Notes: generated by a model from the sequence alone, not told the origin. Positions 44,981 to 54,938 are shown, counted from the stretch's first letter. The stretch: 64,000 bases of DNA from Bacteroidales bacterium (GCA_016285455.1 JAEEQS010000001.1:186001-250000); one strand, 5' to 3'. Numbers and translations are program-made.

Positions 44981-45997
44981 ATGAAAAAGTTGTTTCTTTT
45001 TTTATTGCTTATACTATCTGCTAATTTGTCTTTTTGCCAGTTTGTTAGGTTTAAGGTTGATGTCCGTTCTGTAGGCAAATTTGATGTGTCTGGCAAATCA
45101 TATTATATAGACTATCTTGATTCAAATGACACGTCAAGAACTTCTAAGCAGGCTTCATATATTGAAAAAGCGCTAAATCTTCAAGGTGCCAAAAGAACTT
45201 TTGAAAAGAATGGCGCAGATTTCATAGTGAACTTTTCATTTAATCGGGATCGTGAAGGAAGGACTATTTATAGGGATATTAAAAAGCACTCCATTTATGG
45301 CGCTAAAACAAAAGAAGAATATGATTCATACCTTTCAGAGTCAAATCGTTCAAGCAGGACAGACCCCGGAATGCCTTACTATCGCCAAGCCTCTCGACCA
45401 ATTGAAAGACAGACTTATTCTCAGAGAATTAATTCATCCATTCATTATTTTTCTCTGATTATTGAAGGTGTTTCTCAGAAAGGAGATATCTTGTGGACAA
45501 CAATAGTAACAGACATTCGCTCTGCCGCCATTTCAGATGCAATAACGCCATATCTTTGTTTTGCCGCCATTGGCTATTTTGGGGTAGAAGCGGACATCTC
45601 TGAACAGTTTCCAAACAACGACCCTCTATATTTAGAATGGGCAGAGGGTTTGCTCAATTCATCGAACGTTGTTTTATATCCTGAAAGCAGCGCTTCTTCC
45701 AAGAAAGTGACTGTTGCAGCCATAGTAAAAAAAGACAATAAGACTGCGATTGTTCTGAAAGACAGTCATCCGAAGTTCTTCAACAAGTCAGATGCCTATC
45801 TGGAGCATAATGGTCAAAAGATACCGGCTTCCGGCTCTTATCTCGATGAGAAAAGGCTCCCTATAAACAGTTATTCCGCATTTACTATATGGGAATTCCC
45901 GGTCAATTCAAACAATCTGGAAGAATTTGACCTTGTCTTTTACAGCGAAAAAGGCAAGGAAAAACTTGCCATCAGAAAAATTTCAATGGCAAAATAA
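44981..45997 (+). CDS. Hypothetical secreted protein, possibly DUF4136-like
   Basis: 338 residues with a signal peptide (MKKLFLFLLLILSANLSFCQ). The early KVDVRSVGKFDVSGKSYYID and the ADFIVNFSFNRDREGR stretch recall DUF4136-type outer-membrane-associated proteins, but I am not certain. The C-terminal half has no known motif. The gene is AT-richer than its neighbours (Tyr, Asn, Lys, Ser rich), and neighbours on both sides are housekeeping, which may mean acquisition. Ends 22 bp before the convergent HerA-like gene. Confidence 0.6.
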   Translation: MKKLFLFLLLILSANLSFCQFVRFKVDVRSVGKFDVSGKSYYIDYLDSNDTSRTSKQASYIEKALNLQGAKRTFEKNGADFIVNFSFNRDREGRTIYRDIKKHSIYGAKTKEEYDSYLSESNRSSRTDPGMPYYRQASRPIERQTYSQRINSSIHYFSLIIEGVSQKGDILWTTIVTDIRSAAISDAITPYLCFAAIGYFGVEADISEQFPNNDPLYLEWAEGLLNSSNVVLYPESSASSKKVTVAAIVKKDNKTAIVLKDSHPKFFNKSDAYLEHNGQKIPASGSYLDEKRLPINSYSAFTIWEFPVNSNNLEEFDLVFYSEKGKEKLAIRKISMAK

Positions 45998-46019
45998 GGA
46001 GATTTGTCTAAGGCAAAGA

Positions 46020-47591
46020 TTACTTGATCAGGTTGCCCAGGATGTCTCTGGTGAGAGTTCTGGTGGCGGCTGTCGTGGCGTTTTTAACTATGGACTTGCC
46101 GGCACTGGTTTTGCTCTTTTTGCCTGTAAGCTTGTTGCCTACGATGGTTGCAATGGTAGCGGTAACGGCAGTCACAACGGCTTTCCATATCTTGCTCCAG
46201 ACGCTCTTGCCTTTCTTCTTGGATTTCTCCTTTTCTTCCTTCTCCTTCTGTTTCTGCTTCTCGGCTTCTTCCTTGGCTTTCTGCTTCTCCTCTTCTTCTT
46301 TCTTTGTCAGTTCCAGAAGAGTTTCAAATGCGGATTCCCTTTCGTGAATCTTGTCGTATTTGCCTGAAAGCCTGGATGACTTGATTATCTGGCTTCTCTG
46401 GCTCTCGTCGATAGGGCCTATCTGGCTCAGAGGGAAGAGAATTTTGGCGTTCTCCACAATTCTAGGTGCTCCCTTTTCGTCGAGGAAGGAAACCAGAGCC
46501 TCTCCGGTTCCAAGAGCCATAATAGCCTCTTCGGTCTTGAACTCAGGGTTGGCGCGGAAAGTCTCGGCAGCAACCTTCACGGCTTTCTGGTCCTTAGGAG
46601 TATAGGCCCTCAGGGCGTGCTGGATGCGGTTTCCGAGCTGGCCCAGGATCACTTCTGGAATGTCTGTAGGAAGCTGGGAGATGAAGTAAACGCCAACGCC
46701 CTTTGAACGGATGAGGCGGATTACCTGCTCAATCTTGTCTGTCAGGCTCTTGGAAGTGCCGTCGAAGAGCATATGAGCCTCGTCGAAGAAGAACACCAGC
46801 TTAGGGAATTCCAGGTCGCCCACTTCAGGAAGGGTGGTGTAGAGCTCGCTCAGCAACCAAAGCAGGAAGGTGGAATAGAGCTTAGGGTTGTGCATAAGCT
46901 TGTCTGCCGCCAGCACGTTCATAATTCCCTTGCCGGTAGCCAGATCAATCTGGAGCAAGTCCATAATGTCAAAGGCAGGCTCGGCGAAGAAATTGTTTCC
47001 GCCCTGGTTTTCAAGCGTCAGCAAAGATCTCTGGATAGCTCCGATGCTCTGGGTGGCAATGTTGCCGTACATTGTGGTGTACTCGGCTGCGTGCTGGCCC
47101 AGATAGTTGAGCATAGAGCGCAGGTCCTTGATGTCATCCAGCAGCAGGCCTTTTTCATCGGCGATGCGGAAAAGGATGTTAAGGACTCCCTCCTGGGTAT
47201 CGTTGAGCTCAAGAATTCTTGAAAGAAGCTGAGGACCCATCCTGGAGATGGTTGATCTCATTGGATGGCCCTGCTCTCCGAATACGTCAAAGAACCTTAC
47301 AGGGCACGGCTGGAATTTAGGGTCAGGAATGCCGAACTCATCTTTTCTCTTCTCGATGAAGCCGCTGAGCTTTCCTGCCTGGCTGATTCCGGAGAGGTCT
47401 CCTTTCATATCCGCCATAAAGCAAGGTACTCCCACCTGGCAGAAGCTCTCCGCCATAACTTGCAGGGAAACAGTCTTTCCGGTACCGGTGGCGCCGGCAA
47501 TCAGTCCGTGGCGGTTGGCCATATTTCCAACCAGGCTAATCGGGCCGTTGGCGCAATGGGCTATATACAGCCCGCGTTCTTTGTCGTACAT
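46020..47591 (-). CDS. HerA-like (DUF853/YjgR) P-loop ATPase
   Basis: 523 residues. Walker A GATGTGKT at about 33-40, Walker B LVFFFDEAHMLF near residue 255-266, arginine-finger region LRAYTPKDQKAVK, and a C-terminal Lys/Glu-rich coiled coil (about 420-475, with EKQKQKEKEEKEKSKKK). It belongs to the HerA/FtsK-related YjgR group, whose role in bacteria is unknown; archaeal HerA works with NurA in end resection. No NurA-like gene is adjacent. Eight bp from the CoA-transferase gene, likely transcribed with it. Confidence 0.87.
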   Translation of the reverse strand: MYDKERGLYIAHCANGPISLVGNMANRHGLIAGATGTGKTVSLQVMAESFCQVGVPCFMADMKGDLSGISQAGKLSGFIEKRKDEFGIPDPKFQPCPVRFFDVFGEQGHPMRSTISRMGPQLLSRILELNDTQEGVLNILFRIADEKGLLLDDIKDLRSMLNYLGQHAAEYTTMYGNIATQSIGAIQRSLLTLENQGGNNFFAEPAFDIMDLLQIDLATGKGIMNVLAADKLMHNPKLYSTFLLWLLSELYTTLPEVGDLEFPKLVFFFDEAHMLFDGTSKSLTDKIEQVIRLIRSKGVGVYFISQLPTDIPEVILGQLGNRIQHALRAYTPKDQKAVKVAAETFRANPEFKTEEAIMALGTGEALVSFLDEKGAPRIVENAKILFPLSQIGPIDESQRSQIIKSSRLSGKYDKIHERESAFETLLELTKKEEEEKQKAKEEAEKQKQKEKEEKEKSKKKGKSVWSKIWKAVVTAVTATIATIVGNKLTGKKSKTSAGKSIVKNATTAATRTLTRDILGNLIK

Positions 47592-47599
47592 ATTGATTG

Positions 47600-48943
47600 T
47601 TAGTAGGTTACAAATGTTTTGCCGTTAAACTCCCAAGGAGTGTAAGGAGTCCTGTGGAATCTCCTCTCGAACTCGTGGATCAGGTCGTCGCGGAACTTAG
47701 GGTGAGCCAGTCCGATGAGCATCCTTGCCCTGTCTTTGAGGGTAGCGCCCTTCAGGTGAGCAATACCGTATTCTGTGATAACATAATCTATGTCGTCTCT
47801 TGGAGTAGTAATTCCGGCTCCCTCTGTCAGGAAGGCCTTGATTCGGGAAAGTTCTCCGTGCTTTGCAGTAGAAGGGAATGCAAGGATAGCCTTGCTGGTT
47901 CTGTTCCAGGAAGCTCCTCTGATGAAGTCTACCTGTCCGCCTGTGCCGCTGAAGGTCTTAAGTCCGATGGTTTCTGCGGTGCTCTGGCCCTGGAGGTCCA
48001 TCTCAAGAGCCGAGTTGATGGAAACGAAGTGATCCATCTGGCAGATGGTTCTAGGATCGTTGCAGTAGTTCACAGGGAACATCAGCACATCTGGGTTATG
48101 GTCTACAAAATCGTAGAGCATCTGGCTTCCCATCAAGAATCCGGTAACGAGTTTTCCAGGATGGAGTTTCTTCTTTGCATTGGTTACAACTCCCTTCTTT
48201 ACAAGCTCTACCACGCCGTCTGAGAACATCTCGGTATGGATTCCGAGGTCTTTCTTGTTGACCATATAGTGGAGCGCTGCATCCGGAATGGCTCCGATTC
48301 CAAGCTGAAGGGTAGCGCCATCCTCAACCAGAGAAGCGCAGTACTCGCCGATCTTCTCCTCAACAGGTCCAATGTTAGGCTTAGGAAGCTGGAACATAGG
48401 CCTGGAAGTCTTCACGATGTAGTCCAGCTTTGAAATGTGGATCAGGCAGTCTCCATAGCCAAGGAAAGGCATCTGGTCATTCATTTCGCAGATGATCATC
48501 TTTGCGCGGTCAACAGCCAGCTTGGTGTAGTCAACAGAAATACCGAGGCTGCAGTATCCGTCCTCATTAGGAGGAGTTACTGTAATCATAGCCACGTCAA
48601 TAGGGTAGCAGGTGTCAAACCAGTCTGCTATCTGGTGGTAGTAGTAAGGGAAGAAATCTCCGCGGTCGTCGTTGATGCCTTCTCTTGTGTTGCCGTGAGC
48701 AAAGTTTGTGATGTGGCGGAAATGCCCGTAGCCCTCAGGCAGCATATAAGTTGCAGGGTGCAGGGTCACCATGTGGTAAATGTCCACATCCTTCAGCCTT
48801 TCTCTCTGGTCCATCATTGCCAGAGGAATTTCCTGAGGAGCCGCTGCAGAGTGGCCTAATGCTATGTTCATTCCGTTTTGGATAGCGTTTGCCGCAACTT
48901 CAGCAGTAACGATGCGGTCTTTATATTTTTCTAACCAATCCAT
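47600..48943 (-). CDS. Acetyl-CoA hydrolase/transferase family CoA-transferase
   Basis: 447 residues, two-domain class I-like CoA-transferase of the 4-hydroxybutyrate/butyryl-CoA:acetate type. GHSAAAPQEIP in the N-terminal domain, LGIGAIPDAAL, SDGVVELVKKG with a likely catalytic Glu that forms a glutamyl-CoA, and VITEYGIAHLKGATL. It exchanges CoA between short-chain acids such as acetate, butyrate or succinate; substrate not decidable. A -7 element (complement of 48998-49005) sits 54 bp upstream, and the dnaK terminator precedes it. Confidence 0.88.
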   Translation of the reverse strand: MDWLEKYKDRIVTAEVAANAIQNGMNIALGHSAAAPQEIPLAMMDQRERLKDVDIYHMVTLHPATYMLPEGYGHFRHITNFAHGNTREGINDDRGDFFPYYYHQIADWFDTCYPIDVAMITVTPPNEDGYCSLGISVDYTKLAVDRAKMIICEMNDQMPFLGYGDCLIHISKLDYIVKTSRPMFQLPKPNIGPVEEKIGEYCASLVEDGATLQLGIGAIPDAALHYMVNKKDLGIHTEMFSDGVVELVKKGVVTNAKKKLHPGKLVTGFLMGSQMLYDFVDHNPDVLMFPVNYCNDPRTICQMDHFVSINSALEMDLQGQSTAETIGLKTFSGTGGQVDFIRGASWNRTSKAILAFPSTAKHGELSRIKAFLTEGAGITTPRDDIDYVITEYGIAHLKGATLKDRARMLIGLAHPKFRDDLIHEFERRFHRTPYTPWEFNGKTFVTY

Positions 48944-49040
48944 ATAAGTTGTTTTGTTATTAATCTGAAAATCTAAAAATTCGTTTTTTCAAGATTTCAA
49001 AGTTAAGAATAATTCAGCAAATCCGCCATATACTTTAAAC

Positions 49041-49070
49041 AAAAAAGCGTGCTTCCTAAGAAACACGCCT
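49041..49070 (-). terminator. Rho-independent terminator of dnaK
   Basis: On the minus strand GCGTGTTTC-TTAG-GAAGCACGC forms a 9-bp stem (one G-T pair) with a 4-nt loop, followed by TTTTTT. It lies 23 bp after the dnaK stop. Confidence 0.88.
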
Positions 49071-49092
49071 TTTTTGTAGCTGAAAGCGAGAT

Positions 49093-51033
49093 TTACTTCA
49101 CTTCCTCAAAGTCCACGTCGGTTACTTCGCCGTCCTGGCCGTTGGAACCATTTCCGGTACTGCCGGTATTGCCGGAGTTCTGGCCGTAGCCGCCCTGAGT
49201 ACCGGCGCCCGGATTAGGACCCTGTGCGCCTGCTGCGCGGTTCATCTCCTCGCTGGCAGCGTGCCAAGCCTCGTTGAGCTGGTTCATCAGATTGTCAAGC
49301 TCAGCGATGTTCTTGTTCTGGTGGGCTTCCCTGAGTTTGCGTGTGGCTTCCTCGATCCTGGACTTCTTGTCGGCAGGAATCTTGTCGCCATAGTCCTTCA
49401 GGTTCTTCTCGCTGGCAAAGATCTGGGCGTCTGCTGAATTCAGCTTGTCTGCCTTCTCCCTTTCTGCCTTGTCGGCCTGCTCGTTGGCCTTGGCCTCGTC
49501 TCTCATCCTCTTGATTTCAGCATCGCTGAGGCCGCTAGAAGCTTCAATTCTAATTTGCTGCTCCTTGCCGGTTCCCTTGTCCTTTGCGGAAACGTTAAGG
49601 ATACCGTTGGCGTCTATGTCGAAGGTTACCTCAATCTGAGGAACGCCTCTTGGTGCAGGCATAATTCCGTCCAGGTGGAATACTCCGATAGACTTGTTGC
49701 CGGCTGCCATAGGACGCTCGCCCTGAAGCACATTCACCTCTACAGATGGCTGATTGTCAGATGCAGTTGAGAATATCTGGCTCTTGCGGGTAGGGATGGT
49801 GGTGTTGGCTTCGATGAGCTTTGTGAACACTCCGCCGTAGGTCTCGATACCGAGGCTCAGAGGAGTAACGTCCAGCAGAAGCACGTCCTTTACATCGCCT
49901 GCCAGAACGCCGCCCTGGATGGATGCTCCGATAGCAACAACCTCGTCTGGGTTTACACTCTTGTTAGGCTCTTTTCCGAAGAAGTCCTTAACCATCTGCT
50001 GAACCTTAGGGATACGGGTTGAACCGCCCACGAGCAGAACCTCGTTGATGTCGGATGCGCTCAGGTGAGCGTCTGAGAGAGCCTTGCGGCAAGGCTCGAT
50101 GCACTTCTGGAACAGGCTGTCTGCCAGAGCCTCGAACTTGGCCCTTGTAAGAGTCTTTACAAAGTGCTGAGGAACGCCGTCAATAGGCATGATGTAAGGC
50201 AGGTTGATCTCAGTGGTAGTCTGGCTTGAAAGCTCGATCTTAGCCTTCTCTGCTGCTTCCTTCAGCCTCTGGAGAGCCATAGGGTCTTTGCTCAGGTCAG
50301 CTCCGCTGTGGTCGTTCTTGAACTCCTGTACCATCCAGTCTATGATAACGTGGTCGAAGTCATCTCCTCCAAGGTGGGTATCACCGTTGGTGGACTTAAC
50401 TTCGAATACGCCGTCGCCGAGCTCAAGGATTGAGATATCGAAGGTACCGCCGCCAAGGTCGAACACTGCAACCTTTGCGTCTTTCTCCTTCTTGTCCAGA
50501 CCGTATGCCAAAGCGGCTGCGGTAGGCTCGTTGATGATTCTCTTTACGTGAAGTCCGGCAATTTCTCCAGCCTCTTTGGTAGCCTGCCTCTGAGAGTCAG
50601 AGAAGTATGCGGGAACAGTGATAACAGCCTCTGTAACTGCCTGTCCCAGATGATCCTCTGCGGTCTTCTTCATCTTCTGGAGAACCATTGCAGAAATCTC
50701 CTGTGGAGAATAGAGCTTGCCGTCTATGTCTATTCTTGGAGTGTTGTTGTCTCCGCGAACAACTTTGTAAGGCACTCTGGCGATTTCGGTCTGTACCCTG
50801 TCATAGGTCTCGCCCATGAACCTCTTGATAGAGTATATGGTCTTGGTAGGATTGGTGATTGCCTGACGTTTTGCAGGATCGCCGATCTTCCTCTCTCCGT
50901 TTCCGGTGAAAGCAACTACTGAAGGAGTAGTTCTTTTTCCTTCGCTGTTGATGATTACGGTAGGCTCAGAGCCTTCCATTACTGAGACACAACTGTTGGT
51001 TGTTCCCAAGTCGATTCCGATAATTTTTCCCAT
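49093..51033 (-). CDS. dnaK: Molecular chaperone DnaK (Hsp70)
   Basis: 646 residues. It starts with [20 protein letters not shown], has the ATPase signatures [13 protein letters not shown] and [16 protein letters not shown], a substrate domain with [15 protein letters not shown], and a Gly/Asn-rich tail ending [10 protein letters not shown]. DnaK folds proteins with DnaJ and GrpE, here encoded together at 59-61 kb. A GGAGATAAAATT stretch before ATG 51033 is one of few Shine-Dalgarno-like sequences in this window, in keeping with high expression. The shared palindrome-like motif upstream is described separately. Confidence 0.98.
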   Translation of the reverse strand: MGKIIGIDLGTTNSCVSVMEGSEPTVIINSEGKRTTPSVVAFTGNGERKIGDPAKRQAITNPTKTIYSIKRFMGETYDRVQTEIARVPYKVVRGDNNTPRIDIDGKLYSPQEISAMVLQKMKKTAEDHLGQAVTEAVITVPAYFSDSQRQATKEAGEIAGLHVKRIINEPTAAALAYGLDKKEKDAKVAVFDLGGGTFDISILELGDGVFEVKSTNGDTHLGGDDFDHVIIDWMVQEFKNDHSGADLSKDPMALQRLKEAAEKAKIELSSQTTTEINLPYIMPIDGVPQHFVKTLTRAKFEALADSLFQKCIEPCRKALSDAHLSASDINEVLLVGGSTRIPKVQQMVKDFFGKEPNKSVNPDEVVAIGASIQGGVLAGDVKDVLLLDVTPLSLGIETYGGVFTKLIEANTTIPTRKSQIFSTASDNQPSVEVNVLQGERPMAAGNKSIGVFHLDGIMPAPRGVPQIEVTFDIDANGILNVSAKDKGTGKEQQIRIEASSGLSDAEIKRMRDEAKANEQADKAEREKADKLNSADAQIFASEKNLKDYGDKIPADKKSRIEEATRKLREAHQNKNIAELDNLMNQLNEAWHAASEEMNRAAGAQGPNPGAGTQGGYGQNSGNTGSTGNGSNGQDGEVTDVDFEEVK

Positions 51034-51134
51034 AATTTTATCTCCTTTTTTTGATTATTCTGTTTTGGGGAGAATTGTCTCCGACTTGGGACTATCTTCT
51101 ATAATTGTGCCATCGCTAAGAAACGGCAATTTTC

Positions 51135-51147
51135 TGCCATTTTGTCA
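51135..51147 (-). promoter_or_regulatory. TGACAAAATGGCA motif upstream of dnaK
   Basis: On the minus strand TGACAAAATGGCA lies about 100 bp before dnaK and begins with the stop codon of the upstream lipoprotein gene. It matches 12 of 13 bases of the perfect palindrome TGACA-AAA-TGTCA ahead of grpE (59414-59426). Confidence 0.45.
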
Positions 51148-51927
51148 ATTTAGGCCTTGCCACTCTCCCTTGATGTTCTTGCACTGGGTGTAGCAAGAAG
51201 GGCAGTTGAAGACTTTGTACAGCGGGCTTCCCTCTGCCTGGAATATTTCTACGCCTCTTTGCCTGGTGTCCCAGCCGTCTGCCAGAATGTAGGTGTAGGT
51301 TACAGTGCCGTCTTGGGTTTCATGTACTCCGTTAGGGGATGCGCACATTTCAACCGTGTAAGGCATATCCGGACTGTAGGCGTTTTTGTTATTTGCTCCC
51401 TTGAGAAGAGCTGCAGCCATATATCGCTGAAGATAAGGGTCGTTCTGAGGAGAGTATTGAGAAGGGCTTAGCTTGGTATCAAGTATCCTGGTAATGTTGT
51501 TGACTGTTGCTTGGCTGTAGCACAGGAGGTTAAGGCATTTGTTCCCTTCCTCTCTGTCTCTTGCGTAGATCTCTATAGCCATAGGAATCATTGCGCCGGT
51601 TCCCTGAATGCTTTTGCCCAGGAGCGCATTGTAAACTGCCTCAAACTCCTTGTAGCCAGACGGAATGTTTGTGAAAGTCACAAAAGCGGTAGGGGTTGAG
51701 CCAGGGGTGCTTATTTCACCGGAAACCGTGTAGGAATGGTCTCCGTAGGTAACAGTGTTTCCATCAACAACAGCTTCGATCTTTGCAGGAGATTTTGTCT
51801 GGGAAATGGATGAAGGATCGCCGTTCCCGTCCTGGACGTTTTTCTGGCCGGTGTTTTTGCAGCTAAACGTAAGCAGCAAAACAGAAGCGCAGGCCATCAG
51901 GATGGTTGCTTTTCTGAGGGTTTTCAT
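51145..51927 (-). CDS. Hypothetical lipoprotein
   Basis: 260 residues with an SPII signal (lipobox LTFSC). A Ser/Gly/Lys-rich spacer is followed by TVTYGDHSYTVSGEIS, a run with TGAMIPMAIEIYARDREEGNKC and a Cys-rich end FNCPSCYTQCKN, where paired Cys could bind a metal or form disulfides. It resembles Bacteroidales lipoproteins of the DUF6935 kind, but I cannot confirm. Its stop overlaps the dnaK upstream motif; 111 bp separate it from dnaK. Confidence 0.7.
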   Translation of the reverse strand: MKTLRKATILMACASVLLLTFSCKNTGQKNVQDGNGDPSSISQTKSPAKIEAVVDGNTVTYGDHSYTVSGEISTPGSTPTAFVTFTNIPSGYKEFEAVYNALLGKSIQGTGAMIPMAIEIYARDREEGNKCLNLLCYSQATVNNITRILDTKLSPSQYSPQNDPYLQRYMAAALLKGANNKNAYSPDMPYTVEMCASPNGVHETQDGTVTYTYILADGWDTRQRGVEIFQAEGSPLYKVFNCPSCYTQCKNIKGEWQGLN

Positions 51928-52001
51928 AATGAGAGGATATTTAAGATTTGTGTTGTATTGTCAGGACTATGTTTTCAGGCATAAAAATACAAATAATTCC
52001 T

Positions 52002-52033
52002 TTTGGAAATATCTGTTTGAATCGTTAAATTTG
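52002..52033 (+). promoter_or_regulatory. Consensus Bacteroidota promoter
   Basis: TTTG at 52002-52005, a 20-bp spacer and TAAATTTG at 52026-52033, 31 bp before ATG 52065. One of the two best matches to the phylum consensus in the window. Confidence 0.65.
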
Positions 52034-52064
52034 TAATATCTGAAAACATTTGAAAACGAATATC

Positions 52065-53333
52065 ATGAAAAAGTATTTAAGACTCTTGATGGTGGCAGTG
52101 CTGGCACTGGGAGTGTCTGTTTCTGCCGAGGCTCAGCTTAAGGGTGTTCTCAACAAGGCAAAGAAAGCCGTTAAGGAAAAGACAGAAAAGGCTGTAGACA
52201 AAGCAGTTGACCAGGCTTTGGGCGATGACTCCCAGAGTACGTCTACAACAAAGACGAATACAAATACTAATACTAATACTTCAAAACCGGCAAAGACACA
52301 GTCTACTGCTTCCAAAGAAGAAGCCGCTCCAAAGGCCAAGGCAATTCCTTCCGGCCCTGAGATTCCTCAGCTTATGGCGATGCCAGAGGCTTACAACGAT
52401 TATGATGAAACAGGCAGATACATTAACAGCCTGGCCTGGGGCCTGAGAAAAACATCTGAGGCTGATGCAAAAGCCCTTGCCGCAAAGCTTACTGAAAGGA
52501 TGAAGTTTGATATGAAGACTCTGGAGGAGCTTGAAGAAGGAGAAAACTGGGAGCTTCAGCAGCAGCTGATCAAAGAGATAAAGAACTGGCAGTATTTCTA
52601 TGTGAAAATGGGCGAGATAATGAATCTTATCAATTTTGCCCAGATGAAGAAAGACAGTCAATCCGGAGCCTATTATTATGAAGGAAGCCCTATGATGAAT
52701 TGCGGAATGCACGTAGCGGGCAATACTGCCAGCGAAGAGGGAGTAATGGGCAGAGGTGCTCTGCTTTTTACCCGCAAAAACGGCAAGGCATATTTCTGCG
52801 ATGCCAAGCTTCAGCCTATTTTTGCCGAGGATGATGACATCAGGGTTGCAAAACTGGATCTGAATATGGTTACCAACATTTTCAATATGTTTGACGGTTA
52901 TCCTCTTGAATGGTGCCAAGCAACCCAGCAGGGAAGTATGAAAGACCAGTTCGACGTTTATTTCCATAAGGCTTCTACTTATATCACCAATCTGAGAGAA
53001 GCCATTAAAGGCAATTCGCTGAGCAATCTGGAATTCAAGCCAATGCCAAAGGCTGGAAGCCTGAACGCGTCTATGAAAGCCAAGGCTCTTGCAGCCGAGA
53101 GGCAAAAGGCAAAGGATGTGGTTGACGTAGTGATAGTTAGCAACTCCTGGGAAATTCAGAAGAATGCCGCAGGCCAGCCAATTCGCAGGGTAATCTACGG
53201 CTATTCAGTTGGAAACACCAAGCACGGCAAGATGGCAACAAGAGTTTCCTGGGCAGAAGACTACCAGGGCGGCGGAAAGTACGGCAGCCTGCATCCATAC
53301 GGAGTTGGTATGGATTCCTTCTACGTAAAGTAA
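52065..53333 (+). CDS. Hypothetical secreted protein with low-complexity linker
   Basis: 422 residues from ATG 52065; a TTG five codons earlier is in the leader. A signal peptide (cleaved about AEAQ) is followed by a Lys/Ala helix (VLNKAKKAVKEKTEKAVDKA), a Ser/Thr/Asn linker with TNTNTNTNT made by ACTAAT repeats (52259-52285), and a larger domain from about 95 to the end with YNDYDETGRYIN and an acidic EELEEGENWE helix. No known domain. Probably periplasmic or surface; function unknown. Confidence 0.7.
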   Translation: MKKYLRLLMVAVLALGVSVSAEAQLKGVLNKAKKAVKEKTEKAVDKAVDQALGDDSQSTSTTKTNTNTNTNTSKPAKTQSTASKEEAAPKAKAIPSGPEIPQLMAMPEAYNDYDETGRYINSLAWGLRKTSEADAKALAAKLTERMKFDMKTLEELEEGENWELQQQLIKEIKNWQYFYVKMGEIMNLINFAQMKKDSQSGAYYYEGSPMMNCGMHVAGNTASEEGVMGRGALLFTRKNGKAYFCDAKLQPIFAEDDDIRVAKLDLNMVTNIFNMFDGYPLEWCQATQQGSMKDQFDVYFHKASTYITNLREAIKGNSLSNLEFKPMPKAGSLNASMKAKALAAERQKAKDVVDVVIVSNSWEIQKNAAGQPIRRVIYGYSVGNTKHGKMATRVSWAEDYQGGGKYGSLHPYGVGMDSFYVK

Positions 53334-53353
53334 AACTCCGTTATTTTTAAAGA

Positions 53354-53385
53354 ACAGGCCTGAAGTTTTGTAACTTTGGGCCTGT
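53354..53385 (+). promoter_or_regulatory. Two-step inverted repeat overlapping a -7 element
   Basis: ACAGGCC (53354-53360) pairs with GGCCTGT (53379-53385) and AAGTT (53363-53367) with AACTT (53372-53376), leaving a 4-nt loop. TAACTTTG at 53371-53378 is the likely -7 element of the pseudouridine synthase gene and lies in the right half. It may be a weak terminator of the preceding gene or an operator. Confidence 0.45.
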
Positions 53386-53391
53386 ATTGTT

Positions 53392-54195
53392 ATGGAAGAT
53401 AATTCAATTTACAGGAGACTAGCGAAGGCTGAATATGATGACATTGCCAGCCGCATCTTGTTTGAAGACAATCACTTCCTTGTATTCAACAAGCGTAGCG
53501 GGGAGATAGTTCAGGGAGACAAGACCGGAGACGAGCCTCTCAGCGAAACTCTCAAGGCCTTTATTGCGCAGAGAGACGGCAAGGCCGGTCAGGTGTTTAT
53601 GGGAGTTGCCCACAGGCTGGACCGTCCTGTAAGCGGAGCCGTGCTGTTTGCCAAGACAAGCAAGGGGCTGGAAAGGATTAACGAGATGCTCCGCGATGGT
53701 CAGGTTCACAAGACCTACTGGGCTTTGGTCCAGACCCCTGAGAATGGGGTGCCGGACAGCGTGGCAGATCCGGACGGCTGGACAGAGCTCCACGACTTCA
53801 TCTATCGCGATGAAAAAAGCAATAAATCCTACGTGTTCAGAGGAAAAGGCACTCCTGTCAATATCTATAAGGAGGCTCGTCTTCTGTACAGGATACTGAA
53901 AGTTCTGGACCGTTACACTCTTGTGGAAGTGGTGCTTCTGACCGGCAGGCATCATCAGATAAGATGCCAGCTGTCTTCCATAGGCTGCCCTATAAAAGGA
54001 GACCTCAAGTACGGCTCCAGACGTTCTAACCGCGACGGCTCCATCTGCCTGCACGCCAGGCTTCTGGAATTTATTCATCCGATAGGGCGGAAAGACGCCA
54101 AAGGAGAGGATACGGGAAACGACAGGCTCATAAGCGTAGAAGCTCCGCTTTCAGGAGAAATGGGCCGTATACTTGGAATTGACTCAGCGATATGA
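53392..54195 (+). CDS. RluA-family RNA pseudouridine synthase
   Basis: 267 residues, RluA/RluD family without an S4 domain. The catalytic motif HRLDRPVSG (Asp attacks uridine) lies near residue 77, with VHKTYWALV and TGRHHQIRCQLSSIGCPIKGD downstream. It makes pseudouridine in rRNA or tRNA; which site cannot be told without the S4 domain. ATG 53392 follows the -7 element by 13 bp. The SDR gene overlaps its stop by 4 bp (ATGA). Confidence 0.92.
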   Translation: MEDNSIYRRLAKAEYDDIASRILFEDNHFLVFNKRSGEIVQGDKTGDEPLSETLKAFIAQRDGKAGQVFMGVAHRLDRPVSGAVLFAKTSKGLERINEMLRDGQVHKTYWALVQTPENGVPDSVADPDGWTELHDFIYRDEKSNKSYVFRGKGTPVNIYKEARLLYRILKVLDRYTLVEVVLLTGRHHQIRCQLSSIGCPIKGDLKYGSRRSNRDGSICLHARLLEFIHPIGRKDAKGEDTGNDRLISVEAPLSGEMGRILGIDSAI

Positions 54196-54938
54196 AAAAG
54201 GCTATCATAATGGGAGCCACTTCCGGAATGGGACGGGAGGTTGCAAAGATCCTTGCAGAAAAGGGCTGGATGCTCGGCATTGCCGCAAGGCGTGAGAAAA
54301 AGCTCAAGGAACTCCAGTCTCTGTTTCCTCAACAGATAGAATATCAAGTCATTGACATAGAGAAAGAGGACGCTCCGCAGCTTCTTAGGTCTCTGATATA
54401 CAAGATAGGGGGAATGGACCTTTACTTCCACGGCTCGGGAGTGGGTTGGCACAACAAGGAGCTGGAGCCTTCAACTGAACTCAAGACCTGTTCCACCAAC
54501 GTTCTGGGCTTTACGCGTATGGTTGATGCTGCCTGGCATTATTTCAGGGAAAAGGGAGATGGGCATATTGCGGTCATCAGCTCCATAGCAGGAGTCAAAG
54601 GCCTTGGCCCTGCACCGTCTTATTCCGCAACAAAGAGCTTTGACAACACCTATATCCAAGCCCTTGCCCAACTATCGCGGAGTACAATTCTTGAAAACGG
54701 CAAAAGATTGAAAATCAGATTTACAGATATACGCCCGGGTTTTGTGGACACTCCTCTTCTGGATACTTCAAAGCATCATTATCCTATGCTGATGAAACCG
54801 GAAAAGGTAGCCAGGAAGATAGTTAGGGCAATAGAAAGGAAAAAAAGAACCGCCATAATAGACTTCAGATACAGAATCCTTGTCTTTTTATGGCGGATGA
54901 TTCCCGGTTTCCTTTGGGAAAGAGTCAAACTAGGTTAA
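54192..54938 (+). CDS. Short-chain dehydrogenase/reductase
   Basis: 248 residues. GATSGMGREVA cofactor loop, HGSGVG in place of NNAG, ISSIAGVKG with catalytic Ser, and YSATKSF with Tyr and Lys. The C-terminal part is hydrophobic and basic (RYRILVFLWRMIPGFLWERV), so it may sit on a membrane. Substrate unknown. Coupled to the pseudouridine synthase gene by ATGA overlap. Its 3' end overlaps the convergent lipoprotein gene by 9 bp. Confidence 0.87.
   Translation: MKKAIIMGATSGMGREVAKILAEKGWMLGIAARREKKLKELQSLFPQQIEYQVIDIEKEDAPQLLRSLIYKIGGMDLYFHGSGVGWHNKELEPSTELKTCSTNVLGFTRMVDAAWHYFREKGDGHIAVISSIAGVKGLGPAPSYSATKSFDNTYIQALAQLSRSTILENGKRLKIRFTDIRPGFVDTPLLDTSKHHYPMLMKPEKVARKIVRAIERKKRTAIIDFRYRILVFLWRMIPGFLWERVKLG

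Noticed and set aside
52259-52285. ACTAAT-type tandem repeat as a phase-variation tract
   Set aside because: It is short and imperfect, and its unit of six bases keeps the reading frame, so it would change only linker length.
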